A DNA stretch of 5,336 nucleotides from Erysipelotrichaceae bacterium UBA1783 (GTDB lineage Bacteria > Bacillota_I > Bacilli_A > Erysipelotrichales > Erysipelotrichaceae). The translations under genes were made by a program, and so were the position numbers. The stretch is from positions 1 to 5,336 of the forward strand of contig DCGH01000048.1 of NCBI GenBank assembly GCA_002315205.1, written 5' to 3'. Under the pieces are notes generated by a model. It was not told the origin of the DNA and did no database searches. It was given only the letters and a program-made list of their open reading frames with translations. Position 1 is the first letter of the stretch. Each line of letters begins with the position of its first letter. Positions 1 through 5,336 of the stretch are shown here, piece by piece.

Positions 1-514
1 ATGGGTTAGTGATTATCTTTTTAATTTGATCTGCAACTGATACCTTCTTTCCAGAAGGATCATAGTAGCTTAAAACAACAACAGCTAAAACATTGTATAA
101 GGTAACCCCAAAGGCCATCACCATAACAGAAGATTTTAAAGTGGTTGTATTTAAAATGTTATAAAGAATTGCCATTCCAATATAGGCATAGTTTCCTCTG
201 ATACCACCATGCACTACTGCACTTCTCTGATTTCTTTCCTTAATGAAAAGCTTAGCGCAGATCCAGGTAAAGATGAAGGCAAAGATCTGAGAGGCTAATA
301 AGAATATAACAAACTTTAAGCTGAACACCTCAGACACATTGGTTGAACAGACAGAGCGGTATAATGAGCATGGTAATGCCACATAGAATACTAAATCAGT
401 TGCACTCTTACAGAAAGCATCTGATAGCATCTTTATCTTCTTTAAAATGACACCTAATACAATGACTAAGAATAGTGGCAATATAATATTTAAGCTAAAG
501 ATTAAGTTCTCCAT
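1..514 (-). CDS. AEC-family (auxin efflux carrier / malate permease type) transporter, N-terminal part
   Basis: Partial CDS: the frame from ATG at 514 stays open for 171 codons to the left edge, so the C-terminal half is missing. The start is supported by GAGGA (521-525) six bases upstream. The protein is strongly hydrophobic, with likely membrane segments near residues 4-24, 38-56, 66-90, 108-121 and 130-150. It begins in the family manner, with a helix followed by a KKIK loop. Residues 104-118 (G-I-R-G-N-Y-A-Y-I-G-M-A) fit the conserved Asn/Gly-rich stretch of AEC (Mem_trans) permeases. Family members are inner-membrane secondary carriers for dicarboxylates, auxin-like acids and other organic anions; the substrate cannot be read from sequence. 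It is on the same strand as the polysaccharide genes but separated from them by a terminator, so it is probably its own transcription unit. Family call fairly sure, substrate unknown. Confidence 0.8.
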   Translation of the reverse strand, partial: MENLIFSLNIILPLFLVIVLGVILKKIKMLSDAFCKSATDLVFYVALPCSLYRSVCSTNVSEVFSLKFVIFLLASQIFAFIFTWICAKLFIKERNQRSAVVHGGIRGNYAYIGMAILYNILNTTTLKSSVMVMAFGVTLYNVLAVVVLSYYDPSGKKVSVADQIKKIITNP

Positions 515-540
515 ACAATATCCTCATTTTCCCTTGCATT

Positions 541-569
541 ATTCTACTCCTTTTTCTTCAAATAAACAA
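541..569 (-). promoter_or_regulatory. Candidate promoter for the AEC transporter gene
   Basis: On the minus strand there is a TAGAAT -10-like box (541-546, five of six matches to TATAAT) and a weak TTGTTT -35-like box (564-569, about three of six matches), with the ideal 17-base spacer. Transcription would start near 534, giving a leader of about 20 bases before the ATG at 514. The position just after the upstream operon's terminator fits a promoter here, but in such AT-rich sequence boxes of this quality arise easily by chance. Confidence 0.3.
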
Positions 570-577
570 AGAAAAAG
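550..577. repeat. AT-rich perfect inverted repeat overlapping the candidate promoter
   Basis: CTTTTTCTT at 550-558 is the exact reverse complement of AAGAAAAAG at 569-577, with a 10-base spacer. The arms flank the proposed -35 box and spacer of the transporter promoter, so a regulator-binding operator is possible. The arms are homopolymer-rich and no T-run follows on either strand, so this does not look like a terminator. Chance occurrence in AT-rich DNA is a real alternative. Confidence 0.35.
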
Positions 578-613
578 ATTATTTCATCATTTTATGCCAT
601 TTATTAATTCACC

Positions 614-641
614 AAATTAAAAGCCAGGTTTCCCTAGCTTT
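614..641 (-). terminator. Rho-independent terminator closing the polysaccharide gene unit
   Basis: Read on the minus strand, AAAGCTAGG (641-633) and CCTGGCTTT (628-620) form a 9-bp stem with a single G-U wobble and a GAAA tetraloop (632-629), followed by the T-rich tail TAATTT (619-614). On the plus strand the wobble becomes a C-A mismatch, so the hairpin is best formed in minus-strand RNA. It begins four bases after the nucleotidyltransferase stop codon. This places the end of the operon here and separates it from the AEC transporter gene. Confidence 0.8.
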
Positions 642-645
642 CATA

Positions 646-1377
646 TTACATGTTTTCAAAAGTTTCTTTTACAGCATTGTAGCTTGCTACATCACCAATA
701 TCATATCTCTTTCCAGGCATGATATAGGCATGCATTTCCTTTTTGCTGCTTAACCATGCAGCAAAGCTACCTGGTGCATCAGCATTACAGCCATCCTCTA
801 ATGCCTCATCTAATTTGGCAATATCTTCCTTCTTGTAGAAATAGAATGGAGGAACAGCCAAATTACCCTTAGGTTGCTTTGGCTTTTCTTCATAGGAAGT
901 AATCTTATTGTTTTCATCAATGGTGATGATTGCTGTTTTCTGTTGCTTTTTTAATTCATTCTCTATATGGCTCATAACACTAGAGGTATTCTTCTCTTTA
1001 GCAAAATCAATAAAGCCATTTAATGAGAAATCTAATAGATTATCCCCAGCCATCACAAAGATATCTTCCTTCTCTTCTAGCTTGTCCCAGGCAAACTTGA
1101 TATCCTTTACAGCACCTAATCTTGTTTCATTAGAGCTGGTGCCATCATCTAATACTGTGATAGGATAAGGCATTGTGTTTGCCCAATCTTCAAAGATGGT
1201 CGAAAATTTATGATTTGAAATCACAACATATTCATTGATTTCATTTTTACTTGCTAAATCTTCAATTAGCCATTCTAATATTGCCTTATCAGCCACCTTT
1301 AGTAATGGCTTTGGGAAATTTTCAGTTAATGGATATAATCTTGTTGCATAGCCTGCAGCTAATATAAAACACTTCAT
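646..1377 (-). CDS. Sugar-1-phosphate nucleotidyltransferase, short RmlA/MurU-like type; candidate uronate-1-P nucleotidyltransferase
   Basis: Complete at 243 residues. It would transfer a nucleotidyl group from an NTP to a sugar-1-phosphate in the cytoplasm, giving an NDP-sugar and pyrophosphate. The N-terminus carries the family signature L6-A-A-G-Y-A-T-R-L14 with P22-K-P-L-L26. Asp112 in A-G-D-N is the expected metal ligand, E164-K-P166 the sugar-site motif, and Y225-D-I-G-D229 the second metal/phosphate region. At 243 residues it is shorter than RmlA or GalU (about 290) and closer to MurU or HddC-like enzymes; no C-terminal left-handed beta-helix is present. The ATG at 1377 has AGAGG (1385-1389) seven bases upstream, inside the last codons of the kinase gene, and only four bases separate the two genes. 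The pairing suggests it uses the kinase's product. Neither the base (UTP, dTTP, GTP or CTP) nor the sugar can be decided from sequence; UDP-galacturonate formation is an inference from context. Confidence 0.85.
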   Translation of the reverse strand: MKCFILAAGYATRLYPLTENFPKPLLKVADKAILEWLIEDLASKNEINEYVVISNHKFSTIFEDWANTMPYPITVLDDGTSSNETRLGAVKDIKFAWDKLEEKEDIFVMAGDNLLDFSLNGFIDFAKEKNTSSVMSHIENELKKQQKTAIITIDENNKITSYEEKPKQPKGNLAVPPFYFYKKEDIAKLDEALEDGCNADAPGSFAAWLSSKKEMHAYIMPGKRYDIGDVASYNAVKETFENM

Positions 1378-1381
1378 TTTC

Positions 1382-2557
1382 TTACCTCTTTACACCATCA
1401 GCAGTATCACATAAAGCAAACATATATTTGCCCTTTAAATGTGGGAAGGCTTCTAAATATTCCTTTTCTACCTGCTCTTCAATTGATTTTGCATAAGCAG
1501 GATCAATTAAAGCCATACAGCAGCCCTTAAAGCCTGCTCCTGAGAATCTTCCACCATAGATACCTTCGGTATGGCACATAATCTCATACAGCTTAATTAG
1601 CTCAGGACAGCCTGATTCATAGTTCTCTACGGAGCTCTTTCCTGAAGCAAACACCAATTGGCCATACTTCTTTAAATCGCCCTCTAGCCAAGCCTTAGCA
1701 CCTTCTTCTGCTCTAGCAATTTCACTATAGTAATGAGTTGCTCTTTTCTTCCAGTTTTCTGGTAGCTGATCCTTGTACTTTTCAAATACCTCTACTGGTA
1801 CATCTCTTAATATGGTGTCATTAAACTTTTCATATTCCATTCCCGCAAAAGCCTTTAATGCATAGGCGGCAGCCTTGCATTCATCGGCTCTGGAATTGTA
1901 TTTAGAATTTGCTAAAGATCTTTCTAAGCCTGAGAAGAAAATTGCAATCTTAAATTCAGGCATGTTTGGATTCTTTTCAATTAGCTGATAGCTATCATCC
2001 TTGGTATCTAAGTATAATAGCTGATCCTTCTTGCATAATACCTCACATGATTGATCTAGCTTTCCACAATTAACACCAACATATTCATTTTCAGCTGCTT
2101 TCGCCATCATGATTAATTCCCATTCACCTAAATGAATGTCATTAACAGCACAAAGTGCAGATAAATAAACAATAATAACGGCAGCAGAAGAGCTTAAACC
2201 ACCAATAGGTAATGTTCCCTCAAAGACACCAGCAACACCATATTGTAATCTGTACTTTTCTTCCAGCTTAATGGTTGCGCCTCTTAAATGATCCGCCCAA
2301 TCTCCCTGCTTTACAGAAGGAACAGAGGCAATATGGAATTGTGCTCTGACTCCTGGGAAATTTAAGGAACGTAGCTCACAGATACCACTTTTCTTTTTGC
2401 GGTAGGCAAAATGAATTCCTTTATCAATGGCAAAGCCATTAATCTTTCCAAACTGATGGTCAATATGTGCTCCTAAAGGAGAAACACGATAAGGACAGAA
2501 TGCGACAGCATCTGGTTCTCGTTCATAAATTTCTACAAACTTCTCTTGGCAAAGCAT
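1382..2557 (-). CDS. GHMP-superfamily sugar kinase of the galactokinase family, probable galacturonokinase
   Basis: 391 residues, close to galactokinase length; predicted to phosphorylate the anomeric hydroxyl of a hexose or hexuronate with ATP. Visible are the N-terminal sugar signature Y23-R-V-S-P-L-G-A-H-I-D33, the ATP loop L116-P-I-G-G-L-S-S-S-A-A126, the catalytic Asp168 in C-G-K-L-D-Q, Y220-N-S-R in the sugar-site region, and the C-terminal motif G335-G-R-F-S-G-A-G-F. Galactokinases read GEHTD where this protein has GAHID; the Glu that contacts O6 of galactose is Ala30 here. From memory, the plant galacturonokinase signature also reads PLGAHIDHQ, so D-galacturonate is the favoured substrate; glucuronate or another C6-modified sugar remains possible. 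The ATP loop is one residue shorter than the usual PxGxGLSSSA. ATG 2557 is chosen because AGGTGG (2565-2570) lies seven bases upstream; an in-frame TTG at 2575 sits upstream of that site. Neighbours are a UDP-GlcA 4-epimerase gene 23 bases upstream and the nucleotidyltransferase four bases downstream. Family certain, substrate inferred. Confidence 0.85.
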   Translation of the reverse strand: MLCQEKFVEIYEREPDAVAFCPYRVSPLGAHIDHQFGKINGFAIDKGIHFAYRKKKSGICELRSLNFPGVRAQFHIASVPSVKQGDWADHLRGATIKLEEKYRLQYGVAGVFEGTLPIGGLSSSAAVIIVYLSALCAVNDIHLGEWELIMMAKAAENEYVGVNCGKLDQSCEVLCKKDQLLYLDTKDDSYQLIEKNPNMPEFKIAIFFSGLERSLANSKYNSRADECKAAAYALKAFAGMEYEKFNDTILRDVPVEVFEKYKDQLPENWKKRATHYYSEIARAEEGAKAWLEGDLKKYGQLVFASGKSSVENYESGCPELIKLYEIMCHTEGIYGGRFSGAGFKGCCMALIDPAYAKSIEEQVEKEYLEAFPHLKGKYMFALCDTADGVKR

Positions 2558-2564
2558 ATTCTTT

Positions 2565-2570
2565 CCACCT
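2565..2570 (-). promoter_or_regulatory. Shine-Dalgarno site that sets the kinase start
   Basis: AGGTGG on the minus strand, seven bases before ATG 2557. The alternative in-frame TTG (2573-2575) lies upstream of this element and has no comparable site of its own, so the six extra residues of the longer reading frame are unlikely to be translated. Confidence 0.75.
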
Positions 2571-2580
2571 TTCAAAAATA

Positions 2581-3666
2581 CTAAATGTTATAAAATTTCT
2601 TATACCATCTGGCAAAGCTTCTTAAACCATCTCTTAAAGATGTTGATGGCTTAAAGCCATAATCTCTTAATAATGGTTCACAATCCGCATAAGTAACAGG
2701 AACATCACCAGCCTGCATTGGCACTAGCTTTTTATGAGATTCAAAATCATAATCTGCTGGTAATACCTCAGCCGCAATTAACTCTTCCTGTAAAATAGTC
2801 ACAAAGTCTAACAGGTTCTCAGGATTCTGATTACCAATGTTATAAACTGCATATGGTGGAACAGGTAAACCATCCTCACCAGTTGCTCTAACAGGAGCAC
2901 CAGCCATGATACGCTTTACACCCTCAACAATATCATCCACATAGGTGAAATCTCTCTTACAGTTTCCATAGTTGAAAATCTGAATGGTTTCACCCTTTAA
3001 TAGCTTATTGGTAAATCCAAAGTAAGCCATATCAGGTCTACCAGCAGGTCCATAAACAGTAAAGAATCTTAGACCAGTAGAAGGAATATTGTATAGCTTG
3101 CTGTAGGAATGAGCCATTAGCTCATTGCTCTTTTTTGTTGCAGCATATAATGATACTGGATTATCTACCTTATCATCTGTTGAATATGGAACCTTTTTAT
3201 TAGAACCATAAACAGAAGAAGATGAAGCATAAACTAAATGCTGTACACCGCTCTTTCCATCATCATAAGAATGACGGCAAGCCTCTAAAATGTTATAGAA
3301 ACCAATTAAATTTGACTGAATGTAAGCATCAGGATTTGTAATACTATATCTTACACCTGCCTGCGCCGCTAAGTTCACAACAATATCAGGATTGTGATCC
3401 GTAAAAATCTGATCAATTAATGCCTTATCAGCAATATCTCCACGATAGAACTTATATGTTGAATCACAGTGTTCCTTGACACACTTTTCAATTTCTTCTA
3501 AACGCCAATCCTTAATTGATACATCATAATAATCATTCATATTATCAATACCAACAATATGAATTGGGCTTTGTGTCTTTAAAAGCTCTAATACTAAATT
3601 AGAGCCAATGAAGCCTGCACTTCCAGTCACAAATACAGTTTTATTTTTTAAATCAATTTTCTGCAT
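2581..3666 (-). CDS. UDP-glucuronate 4-epimerase (NAD-dependent extended SDR)
   Basis: 361 residues, slightly longer than the usual 330-350. It should interconvert UDP-glucuronate and UDP-galacturonate in the cytoplasm through an NAD-dependent 4-keto intermediate, supplying galacturonate for polysaccharide (CapI/GalE-like family). Residues 15-21 (G-S-A-G-F-I-G) form the NAD-binding loop; S148-S-S-S-V-Y-G154 and Y174-A-A-T-K178 supply the catalytic Ser and Tyr/Lys. A100-A-Q-A-G-V-R-Y-S108 and the T203-V-Y-G-P-A-G-R-P-D-M213 stretch are typical of the UDP-GlcA 4-epimerase branch; Thr203 and Arg210 have the spacing of the residues reported to hold the uronate carboxylate in this family. Start ATG 3666 is preferred over an ATG at 3720: AAGGTG (3675-3680) lies eight bases upstream, the protein then starts shortly before the nucleotide-binding fold, and the 18-residue extension would overlap the previous gene. 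It sits mid-operon, 13 bases after the CapF-like gene. Decarboxylating UDP-GlcA relatives are a less likely alternative. Confidence 0.88.
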   Translation of the reverse strand: MQKIDLKNKTVFVTGSAGFIGSNLVLELLKTQSPIHIVGIDNMNDYYDVSIKDWRLEEIEKCVKEHCDSTYKFYRGDIADKALIDQIFTDHNPDIVVNLAAQAGVRYSITNPDAYIQSNLIGFYNILEACRHSYDDGKSGVQHLVYASSSSVYGSNKKVPYSTDDKVDNPVSLYAATKKSNELMAHSYSKLYNIPSTGLRFFTVYGPAGRPDMAYFGFTNKLLKGETIQIFNYGNCKRDFTYVDDIVEGVKRIMAGAPVRATGEDGLPVPPYAVYNIGNQNPENLLDFVTILQEELIAAEVLPADYDFESHKKLVPMQAGDVPVTYADCEPLLRDYGFKPSTSLRDGLRSFARWYKKFYNI

Positions 3667-3674
3667 ATTTAATT

Positions 3675-3680
3675 CACCTT
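3675..3680 (-). promoter_or_regulatory. Shine-Dalgarno site that sets the 4-epimerase start
   Basis: AAGGTG on the minus strand, eight bases before ATG 3666 and overlapping the stop codon of the CapF-like gene (3680-3682). It supports the short start and suggests translational coupling with the upstream gene. Confidence 0.75.
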
Positions 3681-4882
3681 TATACTGCCTCTCCAAAGGT
3701 ATCTGGATGAGCAGGATCAAAAATTTCGTTACATGTCATTACTGTAACAAGGTTTTCAGTATCTGAAAGATTGATGATATTATGAGTCCAGCCTGGAATC
3801 ATATAAATTGCTTCAATCTTATCACCACTAACCTCAAACTCTACCATTTCATTGGTATTGATATTTCTTTCCTGGATTAAACCATGACCAGAAACAACAA
3901 TGAACTGCTCCCACTTAGAGTTATGCCAATGCTGTCCTTTAGTGATTCCTGGCTTAGAAATATTGATGGACATCTGTCCACAATCTAAGGTATGAACTAG
4001 CTCCGTAAAGGAACCTCTGTTATCACAATTCATCTTTAACTCATACTTAAACTTCTCTGTTGGAAGATAAGTTAAATATAAGCTAAATAATTTCTTGGCA
4101 AAAGAGCCCTCTGGCATCTTTGGCATTAATAATGTTGCTGGCTGTGATTTAAATTGCTGAAGTAAATCAACAATTTCTCCTAGGGTTTCCTTATGAGTTA
4201 CTGGTACGCAACAATACTTACCGTTTTCAGTTAATACTGTTTCCACCCCATCAAATTCACATCTTGCCTCTTTACCTTCTAATAAGTCAAACATACCTTC
4301 GATTAAATCATCGATATATAGTAATTCTAATTCCACACTTCTGTCATTAACCGTAAATGGTTGATCATTAGCAATTGCCCAACAGAAGGTAGAAACAGCG
4401 GAATTATACTTTGGTCTTGAATGGCCCATTAAATTAGGGAAGCGATAAACGGCTACCTTTGCTCCTGTTTCTTGAGCATATTGGAAGAATAAATCCTCTC
4501 CTGCCTTCTTTGAAATACCATATTCACTAGTACCAAAGCGACCTGCTAAGGTTGCCTGGATAGAAGAAGAAAGCATAATAGTAGCTTTATTCTCATATTT
4601 CTTTAGGTTATTTAATAAATCAGAAGCAAAGCCAAAATTACCTTCCATAAAATCCTTTGGATTTTCAGGACGGTTGACACCAGCTAAATTAAAGACAAAG
4701 TCTGCCTTCTGGCAATAGCTATCTAACTGTTCTGCTGTTGAATCCAAATCATATTCATAGATTTCACCAATCTGAATGTTTGGTCTGGTTCTGTTTTTGT
4801 TATCTCTGATATTCTTTAGGTTATTGACTAAGGCGGTACCAACCATGCCCTTAGCACCTGTTACTAAAATATTCATCATCAT
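3680..4882 (-). CDS. fnlB: Bifunctional SDR-cupin enzyme of UDP-N-acetyl-L-fucosamine synthesis (FnlB/CapF/WbjC type)
   Basis: 400 residues with two domains. The N-terminal Rossmann domain has G9-A-K-G-M-V-G15, N64-L-A-G-V-N-R-P71, S104-S-S106 and Y120-G-I-S-K124; it is the NAD(P)H-dependent reductase that reduces the 4-keto group. The C-terminal cupin (about residues 283-398) carries D-N-R-G, K-P-G-I-T-K-G-x-H318-W-H320, E325 and T366-H367, a plausible zinc site; in CapF this domain catalyses the C3 epimerisation that precedes reduction. The product is UDP-N-acetyl-L-talosamine, which the FnlC/CapG 2-epimerase encoded just upstream converts to UDP-L-FucNAc. It is longer than Staphylococcus CapF (about 370), with extra length in the loops around residues 25-35 and 205-225. 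The start is in a run of three ATG codons (4882-4874); AAGGA (4892-4896) is nine bases from the first, so that one is used, although the second is also possible. The first ATG shares one base with the stop of the 2-epimerase gene. The C-terminal-domain match to CapF is close; assignment is confident. Confidence 0.92.
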   Translation of the reverse strand: MMMNILVTGAKGMVGTALVNNLKNIRDNKNRTRPNIQIGEIYEYDLDSTAEQLDSYCQKADFVFNLAGVNRPENPKDFMEGNFGFASDLLNNLKKYENKATIMLSSSIQATLAGRFGTSEYGISKKAGEDLFFQYAQETGAKVAVYRFPNLMGHSRPKYNSAVSTFCWAIANDQPFTVNDRSVELELLYIDDLIEGMFDLLEGKEARCEFDGVETVLTENGKYCCVPVTHKETLGEIVDLLQQFKSQPATLLMPKMPEGSFAKKLFSLYLTYLPTEKFKYELKMNCDNRGSFTELVHTLDCGQMSINISKPGITKGQHWHNSKWEQFIVVSGHGLIQERNINTNEMVEFEVSGDKIEAIYMIPGWTHNIINLSDTENLVTVMTCNEIFDPAHPDTFGEAV

Positions 4883-5336
4883 TACTTCTGGTCCTTACGC
4901 CATACCATCTTATTAACAACATTAACATATCCCTGAATAATTCTGACAACCTTCATAGATACATTTTCATCGGTATAATCAGGACATGGTTTACCTAATA
5001 CACCTTCGTTTTTCATTCTGATAGCCATATCCGTAGCCTGTAATAGCTCATTGGTAGAAATGCCAGCTAGGATAAAGTCACCGGCTTCTAATGCCTCAGG
5101 TCTTTCAGTTGAGGTTCTGATACATACGGCTGCAATTGGATGACCAATAGATAAGTAGAATGAAGACTCTTCAGGTAGTGTACCTGAATCAGATACGATA
5201 GCTAAAGCATTCATCTGAAGGCAGTTGTAGTCATTAAAGCCTAATGGCTCATTGACTCTAACTCTTTCATCTAGCTTAAAGCCTGATGCTTCTAATCTCT
5301 TTCTGCTTCTAGGATGACATGAATATAAAATAGGCA
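4882..5336 (-). CDS. fnlC: UDP-N-acetylglucosamine 2-epimerase family enzyme (FnlC/CapG/WbjD type), C-terminal part
   Basis: The reading frame is open to the right edge: 150 codons plus TAA at 4884-4882 are visible and no true start lies in the window. The ATG at 5214 is internal, because family-typical sequence continues upstream of it (S-C-H-P-R-S-R-K-R-L-E, then P-L-G-F-N-D-Y-N). That is about 40% of the usual 370-380 residues. The C-terminal GT-B-like domain shows the nucleotide-binding S-D-S-G-T-L-P-E-E-S-S stretch and the T-E-R-P-E motif of non-hydrolysing WecB-like epimerases. In the UDP-L-FucNAc pathway this type epimerises C2 of UDP-L-TalNAc, the last step. Adjacency to the CapF-like gene, with a one-base TAATG overlap, favours that role over generic ManNAc formation. 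A plain WecB/MnaA cannot be excluded without the N-terminal part. Confidence 0.87.
   Translation of the reverse strand, partial: PILYSCHPRSRKRLEASGFKLDERVRVNEPLGFNDYNCLQMNALAIVSDSGTLPEESSFYLSIGHPIAAVCIRTSTERPEALEAGDFILAGISTNELLQATDMAIRMKNEGVLGKPCPDYTDENVSMKVVRIIQGYVNVVNKMVWRKDQK

Noticed and set aside
550..577. The AT-rich palindrome as a second terminator
   Set aside because: The stem is nearly all A-T pairs and no T-run follows on either strand; the hairpin at 620-641 is a far better terminator.
908..1168. An 86-codon plus-strand open frame
   Set aside because: It lies entirely antisense within the nucleotidyltransferase gene, resembles no family I know, and is a shadow of the coding strand.
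1382..2557. Ordinary Leloir-pathway galactokinase (galK)
   Set aside because: The GEHTD glutamate is replaced by Ala, and no galT, galE or galM is visible; nucleotide-uronate genes flank it instead. Not fully excluded.
2558..2575. A TTG start at 2575 giving a six-residue longer kinase
   Set aside because: The TTG lies upstream of the AGGTGG site that serves ATG 2557, and no Shine-Dalgarno site is suitably placed for it.
3667..3720. An ATG at 3720 giving 18 more residues on the 4-epimerase
   Set aside because: The extension would overlap the CapF-like gene by about 41 bases; AAGGTG eight bases before ATG 3666 defines the real start.
4882..5214. A stand-alone 110-residue protein starting at ATG 5214
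   Set aside because: The same frame continues upstream to the window edge with conserved 2-epimerase sequence, so this ATG is an internal methionine.
1..5336. tRNA, rRNA, CRISPR array, riboswitch or insertion sequence
   Set aside because: I saw no tandem spaced repeats, transposase-like frames or RNA-gene-like structures; apart from about 130 bases at 515-645 nearly all of the window is coding.

Overview
The window is low-GC DNA with strong AGGA/GAGG/AGGTGG-type ribosome binding sites and very tight gene packing, which points to a Bacillota-type bacterium. A gut-associated lineage is a guess; nothing in the window fixes the genus. Every supportable gene is on the minus strand, so transcription runs from high to low coordinates, and both outermost genes are cut by the window edges.

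From the upstream (right) side there are five closely packed genes. They are (1) the C-terminal part of a WecB/FnlC-type UDP-HexNAc 2-epimerase (4882-5336, open at the right edge); (2) a complete FnlB/CapF/WbjC-type two-domain reductase-cupin enzyme (3680-4882), overlapping gene 1 by one base; (3) a UDP-glucuronate 4-epimerase-like SDR (2581-3666); (4) a galactokinase-family GHMP kinase whose sugar signature resembles galacturonokinase rather than galactokinase (1382-2557); and (5) a short RmlA/MurU-like sugar-1-phosphate nucleotidyltransferase (646-1377). A Rho-independent terminator (614-641) lies four bases after the last stop and closes the unit. Beyond it, a short intergenic stretch carries a weak promoter candidate and an AT-rich palindrome, followed by the 5' part of an AEC-family (auxin efflux carrier/malate permease type) membrane transporter that runs off the left edge.

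Functionally this looks like the sugar-nucleotide supply end of a surface polysaccharide (capsule/EPS) locus. Genes 1-2 are two of the three steps of UDP-N-acetyl-L-fucosamine synthesis. Genes 3-5 converge on UDP-uronic acids: the epimerase interconverts UDP-GlcA and UDP-GalA, and the kinase plus nucleotidyltransferase could make NDP-galacturonate from free galacturonate. That salvage route (GalA to GalA-1-P to UDP-GalA) is best known from plants, and its apparent presence as adjacent genes in a bacterial polysaccharide operon is the most interesting proposal here. Substrate specificity is inferred from motifs and context, not shown.

Three naive ORF starts need correction: the kinase starts at 2557 (ATG), not at a TTG at 2575; the 4-epimerase starts at 3666, not 3720; and the 2-epimerase has no start in the window, since its frame stays open to 5336.
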